A DNA stretch of 64,000 bases, from assembly GCF_003002065.1 (NCBI RefSeq), contig NZ_PVZG01000001.1, positions 496,001 to 560,000 on the forward strand, read 5' to 3'. Under the pieces are notes generated by a model. That model was not told the DNA's origin, made no database searches, and saw only the letters and a list, made by a program, of their open reading frames with translations. Origin of the DNA: Pseudosporangium ferrugineum. Lineage in GTDB: Bacteria; Actinomycetota; Actinomycetes; Mycobacteriales; Micromonosporaceae. The position numbers and the translations under genes are program-made. Shown here in pieces: positions 34,783 through 43,290 of the stretch (position 1 is the stretch's first letter; each line of letters opens with the position of its first letter).

Positions 34783-35850
34783 GTGGCATCGTTCCTCTCC
34801 CTCGTAGCCGGGCTCGTGGTCGGTGTGCTCGCCGGTTGGCTGCTACGGGGACGCCAAATCGCCGCCCAGCAGGCCCGCGCGAACGCCGCGCCCGCCGCGC
34901 CCGCCGCCCCCATCGCCACCGGGCCCGAAGCCGCCGGGCCCGCCGCGGAGGACGCCGCTCCGGAGTCCGCACCGGCCGTGGCCGCCTCGCCCGACCCGGA
35001 ACCCGCCGAGCCCGCGCAGGCCGCCGAGGAGGAGACGCCGGTCCCGGCCGCGCGCCCCGAGCCCACGCCGATCTCGGTCGCCGCGGAGCCGACCCCGGTC
35101 TCGGTCGCGGCCGAGCCGGTCGCCGTCAGCACCGAGCCGGTCGCGCCGGAGCCCCTCACCCCGGCGACGTCCGCGCCCGAGCCGGTCACCTTCACGGCCG
35201 ACCGCACCCCGGAGCCGCTGCCGTCCGACGTGGACCCGGAGCCGGCCTCCGTGTCGAAGGCCGAACCGATCGTCGTCCCCGACCCCGAGCCGGCCGCCAT
35301 CGACCCGGAACCGGCCTACACCGAGCCGGCCTACACCGAGCCGGTCATCACCGAGCCGTCCGTCTCCGGCCTGAGCACCGCCGCCGAGCCCGCCGGTGCT
35401 GCCGAGCCCGCGGTGGAGCCGGTCGCCGCCGCTTCGCCCGCTGACGCTGCTTCGCCCGCCGCCGAGGTCGAGCCCGCTGCTTCGTCCGCCGCCGCTTCGC
35501 CCGTCGCCGCCGCGGTCGAGCCCGTCGCCGCCGAGCCCGTCGCTGCCGCTGAGCCCGTCGCTGCCGCCGAGCCCGTCGCTGCCGCCGAGCCGGCGTCGGT
35601 GGCCTCGGTTCCGGCGCAGGCCGGTTCGCCCGAGGTCGCCGCGGCGCACGAGCCGGACGACCTCACCAAGATCGCCGGGATCGGCCCCAAGATGGCGATG
35701 GCCCTGGCCGCCGGGGGTATCACCACCTTCGAGCAGCTCGCCGCCGCGGACGTGGCCACCCTGAAGGCCGCGATCACCGGCGCCGGCATGCGTCCCGCGC
35801 CGAGCCTCAGCACCTGGCCGGACCGCGCCCGCGCCCTGGCCGCACTCTGA
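34783..35850 (+). CDS. Membrane-anchored protein with C-terminal helix-hairpin-helix domain
   Basis: 355 aa. GTG 34783 lies 7 bp after GGAGG and opens directly into a membrane anchor (VASFLSLVAGLVVGVLAGWL). A long Ala/Pro/Glu-rich disordered region (about residues 25-280, with repeated EPVAAA and EPAYT units) leads to a ~60-residue C-terminal domain, DDLTKIAGIGPKMAMALAAG and further, which is a helix-hairpin-helix fold like those in ribosomal-protein or polymerase-associated DNA-binding modules. It may tether DNA or nucleic-acid partners to the membrane (inference). A hairpin follows the gene. Confidence 0.75.
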   Translation: MASFLSLVAGLVVGVLAGWLLRGRQIAAQQARANAAPAAPAAPIATGPEAAGPAAEDAAPESAPAVAASPDPEPAEPAQAAEEETPVPAARPEPTPISVAAEPTPVSVAAEPVAVSTEPVAPEPLTPATSAPEPVTFTADRTPEPLPSDVDPEPASVSKAEPIVVPDPEPAAIDPEPAYTEPAYTEPVITEPSVSGLSTAAEPAGAAEPAVEPVAAASPADAASPAAEVEPAASSAAASPVAAAVEPVAAEPVAAAEPVAAAEPVAAAEPASVASVPAQAGSPEVAAAHEPDDLTKIAGIGPKMAMALAAGGITTFEQLAAADVATLKAAITGAGMRPAPSLSTWPDRARALAAL

Positions 35851-35885
35851 CCGACCGCCCGGCCACGCCGGGCGCAGCACGTCCC

Positions 35886-35918
35886 TCATGCCCGTCCGGC
35901 CACGCCGGGCGGGCATGA
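35886..35918 (+). terminator. Hairpin terminator
   Basis: TCATGCCCG pairs perfectly with CGGGCATGA; the loop contains a further CCGG/CCGG pairing. It begins 36 bp after the stop codon and is followed by CGCTTTGCC. Confidence 0.65.
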
Positions 35919-35929
35919 CGCTTTGCCGG

Positions 35930-36295
35930 CCCAGGCAGCGCAGGCCGAGGCGAGCAGCCCAAGCCGAAAGGGGGCGGCTCGGGCCGAGAGGGCGGCTCAG
36001 GCCGAGAGCGGGCGAGGCAGGCCGGGGCGGGCGACGCAGGCCAGGGGCGACACAGCCCGCGCCGGGCGGGCGACGCAGGCCTGGGCGAGCCGACGCAGGC
36101 CGGGCGCACAGCGGAGGGCGAGGCAGGCGGCGCAGGGCGGGAGTGGGCAGCGCGGGGCGATGTGGGCGGAGCGGCAGGGCGGGCGGAGCGGCCGGGGCGG
36201 CCGGCGCGGGCGGCGCGGGCAGCGCGGCAGGGTGGGCGGCGCGGCCGGAGTAAGCGGGGCGGCCCGAGTGGGCGGCGCGGCCGGAGCGCTGCCAC
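35930..36295. other. GC-rich gap with short G/C repeats, no gene seen
   Basis: About 370 bp of GGC/GCA-rich sequence with irregular repeats of GACGCAGGCC and GCGGGCGGAGCGGC. Open frames in several registers are explained by composition. Only the last ~80 bp before the nickel transporter, which become A/T-richer, look like a promoter. Confidence 0.6.
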
Positions 36296-36305
36296 TGTGA
36301 GCTAG

Positions 36306-36322
36306 TTGCCAATGCTATGCAA
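36306..36322. promoter_or_regulatory. Nur-box-like operator before the nickel ECF operon
   Basis: TTGCCA-ATGCT-ATGCAA: two half-sites separated by 5 bp, matching the Streptomyces Nur consensus tTGCaa-N5-ttGCAA at most positions. It lies 72 bp upstream of the first gene of the nikMNQO-like operon in the only A/T-rich stretch of a long GC-rich gap. Nur is a Fur-family repressor that shuts down nickel uptake when nickel is sufficient. No cobalamin riboswitch was seen, which favours nickel over cobalt as the transported metal. Confidence 0.6.
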
Positions 36323-36393
36323 CAGCATCACGTGCCCAATATGCTGGGCCGCGTAGGTGCCGGACCTGGGGAGGCTTCATGGAGACAGTGGCG

Positions 36394-37089
36394 ATGCACA
36401 TCGCCAACGGGATCGTGGATGGTCCGGTGTCGGCTCTCTTCGCCGCGGTTGCCGTGATCGCCCTGGCGTTCTGTGTGTGGCGGGCGCGTATCGATCTCGA
36501 CGACCGGCTGGCGCCGATGGCGGGCCTCGTCGCCGCCTTCATCTTTGCCGTGCAGATGCTCAACTTCCAGGTGCTGCCCGGTGTCTCCGGTCACCTTCTC
36601 GGCGGCACGCTGGCCGTCGTGCTGGTCGGGCCGTGGGTCGGTGCGTTGTGCGTGTCGACCGTGCTCATCGTGCAGTGCCTGTTGTTCGCCGACGGTGGGC
36701 TCACCGCCCTCGGGCTGAACATCACGAACATGGCGCTGGTCGGCACCGCGGCCGGATATCTGCTGGTCGCCGGGCTCATGCGGGTGTTGCCGAAGACACC
36801 GGGTGGGGTGGGCGCCACCGCGTTCGTCGGGTCGGTCGTCGGGGTGGTGGTCGCCTCGCAGGCGTTCGTGTTCGAGTACTGGCTCGGGGGGACGACGGAG
36901 CTGTCGCTCGCCACGATCGCCGGGACGATGGCCGGGGTGCACACCCTCATCGGCGTCGGGGAGGGGCTGATCGCCGCCACGACCGTCGCGACCGTGGCCC
37001 GCGTACGCCCGGATCTGGTCTATGCCCTGCGACGGTTCCGCACGCAGCCGGCGATCGTGCCGGTGCCGGTCGCCGGGGGTGTCGCGTGA
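36394..37089 (+). CDS. nikM: ECF nickel transporter substrate-binding membrane protein (NikM/CbiM)
   Basis: 231-aa membrane protein with seven predicted helices. The mature N-terminus MHIANG supplies the metal ligands (amino group, main chain and His2) in this family, and a second His is in GVSGHLLGG, so the start must be ATG 36394 and not the in-frame ATG five codons upstream; GGAG at 36381 gives good spacing. The canonical MHIxDG has Asn in place of Asp here. It binds Ni(II) (or Co(II)) at the outer face of the energy-coupling-factor importer. The stop overlaps the next GTG. Confidence 0.88.
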   Translation: MHIANGIVDGPVSALFAAVAVIALAFCVWRARIDLDDRLAPMAGLVAAFIFAVQMLNFQVLPGVSGHLLGGTLAVVLVGPWVGALCVSTVLIVQCLLFADGGLTALGLNITNMALVGTAAGYLLVAGLMRVLPKTPGGVGATAFVGSVVGVVVASQAFVFEYWLGGTTELSLATIAGTMAGVHTLIGVGEGLIAATTVATVARVRPDLVYALRRFRTQPAIVPVPVAGGVA

Positions 37090-37643
37090 CGCGGCGGCTC
37101 GGCTGGTTCCTGGCCGGCGGGCTGCTGGTGGCGCTGCTGCTCGCCGGGGTGGTCAGCAACTTCGCCTCGGGCAGCCCGGACGGGCTCGACGCGACCGCGC
37201 GGCAGGGTTGCACGTTCGGCCCGGACGACGAGATCACCGGCGGGACGTGCATGCTGCAGCAGGAGCGGGAGCATCAGCTCGAGGGGAGCCCGCTGGCCGG
37301 CTACGGCATCCGCGGCCTCGGCGACGGCGCCCTGTCGACCGGATTGTCCGGCGTGCTCGGTGTGCTGGTCACGTTCGGCATCGGCGCGGGAGTCTTCTGG
37401 CTGGCCCGCCGCCGCCCCGCGCCGGGAGGCCGGGGCCCCGGCTCCCCCGCCGGCCCGGACGGCCCCGAGAACCGGAACGGCCCGGACAGCAGGACGGCCC
37501 CGGAAGGCGACACCGGCCGGGAGAGTGCGACCGGCAGGAAGAGCGCAGCCGGCAGGAAGAGCGCGGCCGACTGGGAGAGCACAGCCGGCCGGGAGAGCAC
37601 AGCCGGCCGGGAGAGCGGGGCGGCGCGGGAGGCCGGGGTCTAG
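37086..37643 (+). CDS. nikN: ECF nickel/cobalt transporter accessory membrane protein (NikN/CbiN type, PDGLE domain)
   Basis: 185 aa. GTG overlaps the nikM stop (GTGA). The N-terminal membrane helix LGWFLAGGLLVALLLAGVVS is followed by the extracellular PDGLE-type segment SPDGLDATARQG and a second membrane helix VLGVLVTFGIGAGVFWLAR, which is the whole of a normal NikN/PDGLE protein (about 100-120 aa). The last ~65 residues are a charged GRESTAGRE/GRKSAAGRK repeat tail encoded by 18-bp DNA repeats, absent from typical family members. It assists metal loading of NikM. Confidence 0.82.
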   Translation: MTRRLGWFLAGGLLVALLLAGVVSNFASGSPDGLDATARQGCTFGPDDEITGGTCMLQQEREHQLEGSPLAGYGIRGLGDGALSTGLSGVLGVLVTFGIGAGVFWLARRRPAPGGRGPGSPAGPDGPENRNGPDSRTAPEGDTGRESATGRKSAAGRKSAADWESTAGRESTAGRESGAAREAGV

Positions 37644-38404
37644 TGGGTGCCGGCCACGCCCACCCCCTGCACCTCGACCGGCCCAGCCCGGTGCACCGCC
37701 TCCCGCCCCAGGTCAAGATCCTCGCCACCCTGCTGTTCACCGTCGTCGTCGTGGCTACCCCGCGTACGGAAATCTGGGCTTTCGGTGGTTATGCCCTGCT
37801 GCTGGCGGCGGTCGCGGCGGCGGCGCGGGTGCCGGCGCTGTGGCTCGCCAAGCGTGCCACCATCGAGCTGCCGTTCGTGCTGCTCGCCGTCGCGCTGCCG
37901 TTCGCCGGTCACGGGGAGCGGATCACCTGGCTGGGGATGTCGCTGTCGGTGGACGGCCTCTACGGCGCGTGGAACATCGTCGCCAAGGGGACGCTCGGGG
38001 TGCTCGCCTCGCTGCTGCTGGCCGCCTCCACGACGATGCGCGACCTGATCCTGGGGCTGGACCGGCTGCGCTGCCCGGCCGTGTTCACCCAGATCGCCAC
38101 GTTCATGCTGCGCTATCTCGACATCCTCGCCGACGACGCGCGGCGGATGCGGATCGCCCGGCTGTCGCGGGGCTACGATCCGAGGTTCCTGTGGCAGGTG
38201 AAGGCGTTCGCGGTCAGCGTGGGGTCGCTGTTCCTGCGGGCGTACGAACGGGGCGAGAGGGTGTATCTGGCGATGGTGTCGCGCGGCTACGACGGGCGGC
38301 TGCCCCGGCCCGAGGGCGGGGGTGCGAGCGCCGCGCAGTGGGCCCAGTCGGCCGTGCTGCCCGCGTCCGCCGCCGCCATCGCGCTCGCGGCGGTGCTGGG
38401 ATGA
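37643..38404 (+). CDS. nikQ: ECF transporter T component (NikQ/CbiQ)
   Basis: 253-aa membrane protein with about six helices and the two coupling-helix motifs ARLSRGYDPRF and AMVSRGYDGRL (A-x-x-x-R-G) that contact the ATPase. GTG 37643 overlaps the preceding TAG. Opening residues GHAHPLHLDRPSPVHRLPP contain a His-rich, soluble segment that could add metal binding (inference). It couples NikM to the ATPase NikO; its own stop overlaps the nikO start (ATGA). Confidence 0.88.
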   Translation: MGAGHAHPLHLDRPSPVHRLPPQVKILATLLFTVVVVATPRTEIWAFGGYALLLAAVAAAARVPALWLAKRATIELPFVLLAVALPFAGHGERITWLGMSLSVDGLYGAWNIVAKGTLGVLASLLLAASTTMRDLILGLDRLRCPAVFTQIATFMLRYLDILADDARRMRIARLSRGYDPRFLWQVKAFAVSVGSLFLRAYERGERVYLAMVSRGYDGRLPRPEGGGASAAQWAQSAVLPASAAAIALAAVLG

Positions 38405-39141
38405 GCCTGCGGATCGCCGGGCTGACGTACGCGTACCCGGACGGCAGTGTGGCCCTGCGGGGTGTCGACCTGGCCGTCGCGGAGGGTGAGCGCGTCGCCC
38501 TGCTCGGGCCCAACGGCGCCGGCAAGACGACGCTGGTGCTGCACCTCAACGGGGTGCTGCACGGCGGCGCGGGCACCGTGGAGGTGGGCGGCCTGCGCGT
38601 CGACGCGGGCGACCGGTCGCGGCTGGCCGAGATCCGCCGCCGGGTCGGGATCGTCTTCCAGGACCCCGACGACCAGCTGTTCATGCCCACGGTGGCCGAG
38701 GACGTGGCGTTCGGGCCGGCGAACCTCGGGCTGCGCGGCGCCGAGCTGGCGGAGCGGGTCGACGAGGCGCTCGCCGCGGTCGGCATGGCGGAGCACCGCG
38801 ATCAGGTGCCGCACCACCTGTCGTTCGGGCAGCGCCGGCGGGTCGCCGTGGCCACCGTGCTCGCGATGCGCCCGCAGCTGCTGGTGCTGGACGAGCCGTC
38901 GTCCAACCTGGACCCGGCCAGCCGGCGCGAGCTGGCCGAGATCCTGGAGGGCCTGCCGGTCACCGTGTTGATGGTCACCCACGATCTTCCGTACGCGATG
39001 CAGCTCTGCGCCCGGTCGGTGATCCTCGACGGCGGCCGCATCGCGGCCGACGGGCCGACCACCGACATCCTCGCGGACGAGGACCTGCTGCGCGCGCACC
39101 GGCTGGAGCTTCCCTACGGCTTCCATCCGGTACGCCCGTAG
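38401..39141 (+). CDS. nikO: ECF transporter ATPase (NikO/CbiO)
   Basis: 246-aa ATP-binding protein. Walker A GPNGAGKTT, Q-loop IVFQDPDDQLFMPTVAEDV, signature LSFGQRRRVAVA, Walker B LLVLDEPSSNLD and H-loop LMVTHDLPYA are present. The QDPDDQLF element is characteristic of ECF ATPases. Probably works as a homodimer, since no second ATPase gene is present. It closes the four-gene operon, and the following gene is on the opposite strand, 1 bp after its stop codon. Confidence 0.92.
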   Translation: MSLRIAGLTYAYPDGSVALRGVDLAVAEGERVALLGPNGAGKTTLVLHLNGVLHGGAGTVEVGGLRVDAGDRSRLAEIRRRVGIVFQDPDDQLFMPTVAEDVAFGPANLGLRGAELAERVDEALAAVGMAEHRDQVPHHLSFGQRRRVAVATVLAMRPQLLVLDEPSSNLDPASRRELAEILEGLPVTVLMVTHDLPYAMQLCARSVILDGGRIAADGPTTDILADEDLLRAHRLELPYGFHPVRP

Positions 39142-39142
39142 C

Positions 39143-39667
39143 TCAGGCCTTCGCCTCGCAGGCGCCCGGCGGCAGGGTGGCCTCGCCGAGCAGGCCGAGC
39201 GACTGCTTGACCTCGGTGGTCGTGCCGAGCTGACGGAACCGCGCGCCGATCACCACGTCGACCACCGCGCCCTTGCGCTTCGGCTCGTACGCCCGGGTGC
39301 CCTCGCCGAGGAAGTACGCCTGCACGAGCTGGGCGGCGCCGACGGCTTCGGGGCCGTACCGGAGCACCGCGACGCCGTCGAAGCGCTTCTTGTTCTCGGC
39401 CGACTTCTGCACCTTGAACTCGCGGTTGGCGAACTCCGCGCTGATGTCCTTGGCCCGGCCGGGGGTCTTGGTGCCGTTGAGGACCTTGACGGTGACCTCC
39501 TTCGGCCCCTTGGGCAGCTTCAGGTGGGCGACCGGAGCGCCCTCGGGGCAACCGGAGGCCGAGGCGCCCGCCTGGCTGTCACGGACGACCGCCACGAGCA
39601 CGACGACGATCGCCGCCACGGCGAGGACACCGACGAGAATGAGGGCACGCGCCCGGGTGAAGGTCAC
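39143..39667 (-). CDS. LytR C-terminal domain protein, membrane-anchored
   Basis: 174-aa protein with an N-terminal membrane anchor (ALILVGVLAVAAIVVVLVAVV) and an exported LytR_C domain (VTVKVLNGTKTPGRAKDISAEF, FKVQKSAENKKRF, AVLRYGPEAVGAAQLVQAYF). In LCP-family cell-wall enzymes this domain follows the catalytic part; stand-alone versions like this are common in actinobacteria and may bind wall polymers. GTG 39667 is the only start before the anchor; no clear ribosome site. It converges on nikO and follows the nhaA fusion gene in the same direction. Confidence 0.8.
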   Translation of the reverse strand: MTFTRARALILVGVLAVAAIVVVLVAVVRDSQAGASASGCPEGAPVAHLKLPKGPKEVTVKVLNGTKTPGRAKDISAEFANREFKVQKSAENKKRFDGVAVLRYGPEAVGAAQLVQAYFLGEGTRAYEPKRKGAVVDVVIGARFRQLGTTTEVKQSLGLLGEATLPPGACEAKA

Positions 39668-39715
39668 GGTCGGCCAGAATAGTCGCTGTCCGCAAATACT
39701 TCAGGGCGGGCGTCC

Positions 39716-41605
39716 TCACCCGCGCCCGGCGCCGATGCCGGCCCGCTCCCGGGCGACCTTCACCGCCCGTTTGAGGGTCGCTATGTCGTACGCACCGTAG
39801 TGCCGCCGTCCGTTGACGAAGAACGACGGCGTGCCCGAGACGCCGCTGAGGTCCGCCGAGTCGACGTCGCCGGCCACCCGGTCCCGGTACGCGTGCCCCG
39901 ACAGGTCCTCGTGGAACCGGTCGGTGTCCAGGCCGAGCTCGTCGGCGTAGCGCAGCAGGTCCACGACGCGCAGCCGGTCCTGGTGGCCGAGCATCAGGTC
40001 GTGCAGCTCCCAGAATCTGCCCTGGGCCGCTGCCGCCTCGGCCGCCTCGGCCGCGAGCTGCGCCTGCGGGTGGACGTCGGTGAGCGGCAGGTGCCGCCAG
40101 ACGTAGCGCAGGTCGGCGTCGGCGAGCAGCTCCCGCACCGCCGGCTCCGCCTGGCCGCAGTACGGGCACTGGAAGTCGCCGTACTCCACGACGGTGACCG
40201 AGGCGTCCTCCGGGCCGCGGCAGTGGTCGCGCTCCGGGTCGACGGCGGGGATCAGGTCGACGAGTTCCTCGGTGTCGCCGAGCAGCGCCCGGGCCCGCCG
40301 GGCGGCCGGCAGCAGCGCCGCCGACCGGAACACGACCGCGGTCAGCACCGCGGCGGCCAGGGCGGCCGACAGCACACCGATCTTCGCCTCGGCCAGCTCG
40401 GGCCCCTCGAACGCCAGCGCGGCGATGAGCAGCGAGACGGTGAACGCGACGCCGGCGATGGTGCCGCTGCCCAGCACCGCCGCCCAGCCGACCGGCGGAC
40501 GGATCCGGCCCCCGCTGAGCCGGGTCAGCGCCGCCGCCGTAGCCACCACGGCGAGCGGCTTGCCGACCAGATAGCCGGCGATCACCCCCCAGGTCACCGG
40601 CGACGTGTACGCCCGCGCCAGGAACCCGCCGTCGAGGACGATCCCGGCGTTGGCCAGCCCGAACAGCGGCACGATGACGTAGCTCGACCAGGGGTGGAAC
40701 ATCCGCTGCAGCCGGTCGTTGGGAGACAGGGTCCGCAGCACCCCGATCGCGGCCGAACGGGCGATCTCCGGCGTGGGCTGCTCCCGGAACAGCTTGAACA
40801 GCCCGCTGGCCGTCTCGAGGTTCTCCCGGGCCGGCAGGTACGCGACGGCGGTGAGCCCCATGGCGAGCCCGGCCACCACAGGGTCCACGCCGCTGGCCAG
40901 CATCGCCGCCCACAGCACCAGGCCGACCGCGGCGTAGACGGCGGCCCGGCGTACGCCGAGGAACCGCAGCAGCAGCCACACCGCGAACGCCGCCACCGCC
41001 ACGGCGAGCGGCATCATCTCGATGTCCTCGCTGTACACCACGGCGATGACGACCAGCGCGACCAGGTCGTCCACCACGAACACGGTGAGCAGGAAGACGC
41101 GTACCCGATCGGGGACGCCGCGGCCGAGCAGGGCGAGCACGCCGAGGGCCAGCGCGGTGTCGGTCGACATGGCGACGCCCCAGCCATGCGCGCCGGGGCC
41201 GCCGCGGGTGACCGCCAGGTAGATCAGGACCGGCAGCAGCATGCCGGCCAGCCCGGCGAGGCAGGGCAGCACGAACCGGCGCCGCTCGCGCAGGTCGCCG
41301 AGGTCGAACTCGCGCCGCGCCTCCAGCCCGACGACGAGGAAGAACAGGGTCATCAGGCCGCTGTTCACCCACGTACGCAGGTCCTCGGCGATGGCGTACG
41401 GGCCCAGCCGCACGGACAGCACGGTGTGCCACACCGACTCGTACGAGGCGGCGTCGACGTTGGCCCAGAGCAGCGCGGCGGCGATCGCGGCCACGAGAAC
41501 CCCGGCGCTGCCCGCCTCCGTACGCAGGAACGCCCGCAGCGGCAGCGCCAGCCGGCGCCCCCACGGGGTCCGGTCCCGCATCGCACCGTCCGGCGAGGTG
41601 GTCAC
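39716..41605 (-). CDS. nhaA: NhaA Na+/H+ antiporter fused to a C-terminal thioredoxin (DsbA) domain
   Basis: 629 aa. The first ~415 residues are a complete NhaA antiporter (AFLRTEAGSAGVLVAAIAAA, ALGVLALLGRG, FVVDDLVALVVIAVVYSED with the DD ion-binding pair, PLFGLANAGI, GIVAGVAFTVSL-like region). The last ~190 residues are a DsbA-like thioredoxin domain with FQCPYCG and the cis-Pro loop SGVSGTPSFFVNG. This fusion is known in actinobacteria, its purpose is not established; the domain faces the cytosol if the topology is standard (inference). GTG 41605 was chosen; the frame is open further upstream to 41701. Confidence 0.87.
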   Translation of the reverse strand: MTTSPDGAMRDRTPWGRRLALPLRAFLRTEAGSAGVLVAAIAAALLWANVDAASYESVWHTVLSVRLGPYAIAEDLRTWVNSGLMTLFFLVVGLEARREFDLGDLRERRRFVLPCLAGLAGMLLPVLIYLAVTRGGPGAHGWGVAMSTDTALALGVLALLGRGVPDRVRVFLLTVFVVDDLVALVVIAVVYSEDIEMMPLAVAVAAFAVWLLLRFLGVRRAAVYAAVGLVLWAAMLASGVDPVVAGLAMGLTAVAYLPARENLETASGLFKLFREQPTPEIARSAAIGVLRTLSPNDRLQRMFHPWSSYVIVPLFGLANAGIVLDGGFLARAYTSPVTWGVIAGYLVGKPLAVVATAAALTRLSGGRIRPPVGWAAVLGSGTIAGVAFTVSLLIAALAFEGPELAEAKIGVLSAALAAAVLTAVVFRSAALLPAARRARALLGDTEELVDLIPAVDPERDHCRGPEDASVTVVEYGDFQCPYCGQAEPAVRELLADADLRYVWRHLPLTDVHPQAQLAAEAAEAAAAQGRFWELHDLMLGHQDRLRVVDLLRYADELGLDTDRFHEDLSGHAYRDRVAGDVDSADLSGVSGTPSFFVNGRRHYGAYDIATLKRAVKVARERAGIGAGRG

Positions 41606-41709
41606 CGGGTAAGCCTGCTGATCCGGGCCCGGTCCGCGCAAGATCCGCGGGCCGCCGCGCGTCGCCCGATCGGGGGAAGGGCCGGGCCCGCATTGGTACA
41701 AAGGGTGTC

Positions 41710-42138
41710 ATGCGGCCGCCGGTGCACTTCGAGATAGCGCGCGTCATGATCGACGGCGGGCGGGAGGTCTGCCTGCGGCTCTTCGGCGAGATCGACGCCG
41801 AGGCCCGGTACGAGCTGCGGCGCGAGCTCTACGACGCGGTGCACGACAACGGCGCGCCGCGGGTCGTCGTCGACCTGCACGGCACGGTCTTGCTGGACTC
41901 CGAGGCGATCGGGGCGCTGCTCGACGGGCTGCTCCGGGCCCAGGAGGCCGGCAAGAGCCCGCAGATCGTCAACGCGCGCGGCGTGGTCCGCACCGTCCTG
42001 CGGGTGACCGGCGTCCTGGACCTGTTCGGGGCGACGGCCGAGTCCTCGGTGGCCCTCGGTGCCCCGGGCGGCGCGGCGGTCCTGCCCCTGCCGCACTCCC
42101 CCGGCGGCCCCCGCACGGCACGGCGGGAGGCCACGTAG
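41710..42138 (+). CDS. STAS-domain protein (anti-sigma factor antagonist type)
   Basis: 142 aa. The core shows IARVMIDGGREVCLRLFGEID, PRVVVDLHGTVLLDSEAIGA with the possible phosphorylation site Ser64, and a helix ALLDGLLRAQEAGK. Such proteins bind anti-sigma kinases of the SpoIIAB/RsbW type and are switched off by phosphorylation. The C-terminal 25 residues are Gly/Pro/Arg-rich and probably disordered. No kinase or sigma gene lies beside it, so its partner is encoded elsewhere. It is divergent from nhaA. Confidence 0.82.
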   Translation: MRPPVHFEIARVMIDGGREVCLRLFGEIDAEARYELRRELYDAVHDNGAPRVVVDLHGTVLLDSEAIGALLDGLLRAQEAGKSPQIVNARGVVRTVLRVTGVLDLFGATAESSVALGAPGGAAVLPLPHSPGGPRTARREAT

Positions 42139-42234
42139 GACGCCCGGCGTCCGGGTGTCGTGGGTCATGATTTCCGGCCCCGGGGCGCCTGCGATGATGG
42201 TCGCGGACGGTCGGGGTCGCGAAGGGGTTGTGCC

Positions 42235-43065
42235 ATGGACGGCATCGGCAGGAACGGCACGGAGACCGGCAGATCCGGCATCGACAGCTCGGTGCCCCAT
42301 CCGGCCCGCCGCTACAACTACTGGCTCGGCGGCAAGGACAACTTCGCCGCCGACCGGGCGTCCGGCGACGAGCTCGAGGCGGCGTTCCCGAACGTCCGCA
42401 AGGGAGCGCTGGCCAACCGTGCCCTGCTGCAGCGCGCCACCCGCTTCCTCGCCGCCGAGGCCGGCATCCGGCAGTTCCTCGACATCGGCACCGGCCTGCC
42501 CACCGCGGACAACACCCACGAGGTCGCCCAGGCGGTCGCCCCCGAGAGCCGCATCGTGTACGTCGACAACGACCCGCTGGTCATGACCCACGCCCGGGCG
42601 CTGCTGACCACCAGCCCGGAGGGACGGACCGCCTACATCGAGGCGGACCTGCGCGACCCGGAGAGCATCCTGGCCGACCCGACGCTGCGCGGGACCCTCG
42701 ACTTCGACCGGCCGATCGGTCTCATGCTCATCGCCGTCCTGCACTTCGTCCACGGCCACGGCGCGGCCCGCCCGATCGTCCGCCGCCTGCTCGACGAGCT
42801 GCCGTCCGGCAGCTACCTGGTCGCGACCCACGCCACCTCGGATTTCGGTACGCCGGAGCAGCAGGCCCTCTACCAGCGGATGGTCGAGGAGGGCAAGTCG
42901 GACGTGTGGACCCGCCCCCGCGACGAGGTGGCGGCGCTCTTCGACGACCTCGAGCTGGTCGAGCCGGGCGTGGTGCCGGCGAGCGAGTGGCGCCCGCAGC
43001 CGGGTGACCCGCAGTTCGCGCACAACGAGGTCAACGTCTGGGCCGGGGTCGGCCGCAAGCCCTGA
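42235..43065 (+). CDS. SAM-dependent methyltransferase, DUF574/Methyltransf_19 family
   Basis: 276 aa. PHPARRYNYWLGGKDNFAAD is the family signature, followed by RQFLDIGTGLPTADNTHEVA (SAM motif I), IVYVDNDPLVMTHARALL and the ending EVNVWAGVGRKP. This actinobacterial family has many paralogues per genome and no assigned substrate. ATG 42235 gives the expected N-terminus; the in-frame extension upstream is not conserved. Intact length. Confidence 0.88.
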   Translation: MDGIGRNGTETGRSGIDSSVPHPARRYNYWLGGKDNFAADRASGDELEAAFPNVRKGALANRALLQRATRFLAAEAGIRQFLDIGTGLPTADNTHEVAQAVAPESRIVYVDNDPLVMTHARALLTTSPEGRTAYIEADLRDPESILADPTLRGTLDFDRPIGLMLIAVLHFVHGHGAARPIVRRLLDELPSGSYLVATHATSDFGTPEQQALYQRMVEEGKSDVWTRPRDEVAALFDDLELVEPGVVPASEWRPQPGDPQFAHNEVNVWAGVGRKP

Positions 43066-43290
43066 GCGCGGCCGGGGCCCGGCGCGCCGGTGTCTCCGGG
43101 CTGCTGTGTCCCACGCCCGAAGCGCCGCGTCGCACTCCGGCGGATCACCGTGCCGGAAGAACACACCAGCACCAGCGGCCCCGTGTCGAGCAGGCGGCGC
43201 AGGCGGACCGGGCCCACGACCATCCGCGACCGGGGCTCGGGCGGCCCGGAATGCCCTTATTATTGCGTTCCGTACAGGAGCGAGGTCGGG

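Noticed and set aside
35851..36393. Cobalamin riboswitch before the metal ECF operon
   Set aside because: No B12-box-like conserved core was found; a Nur-like palindrome is present instead.
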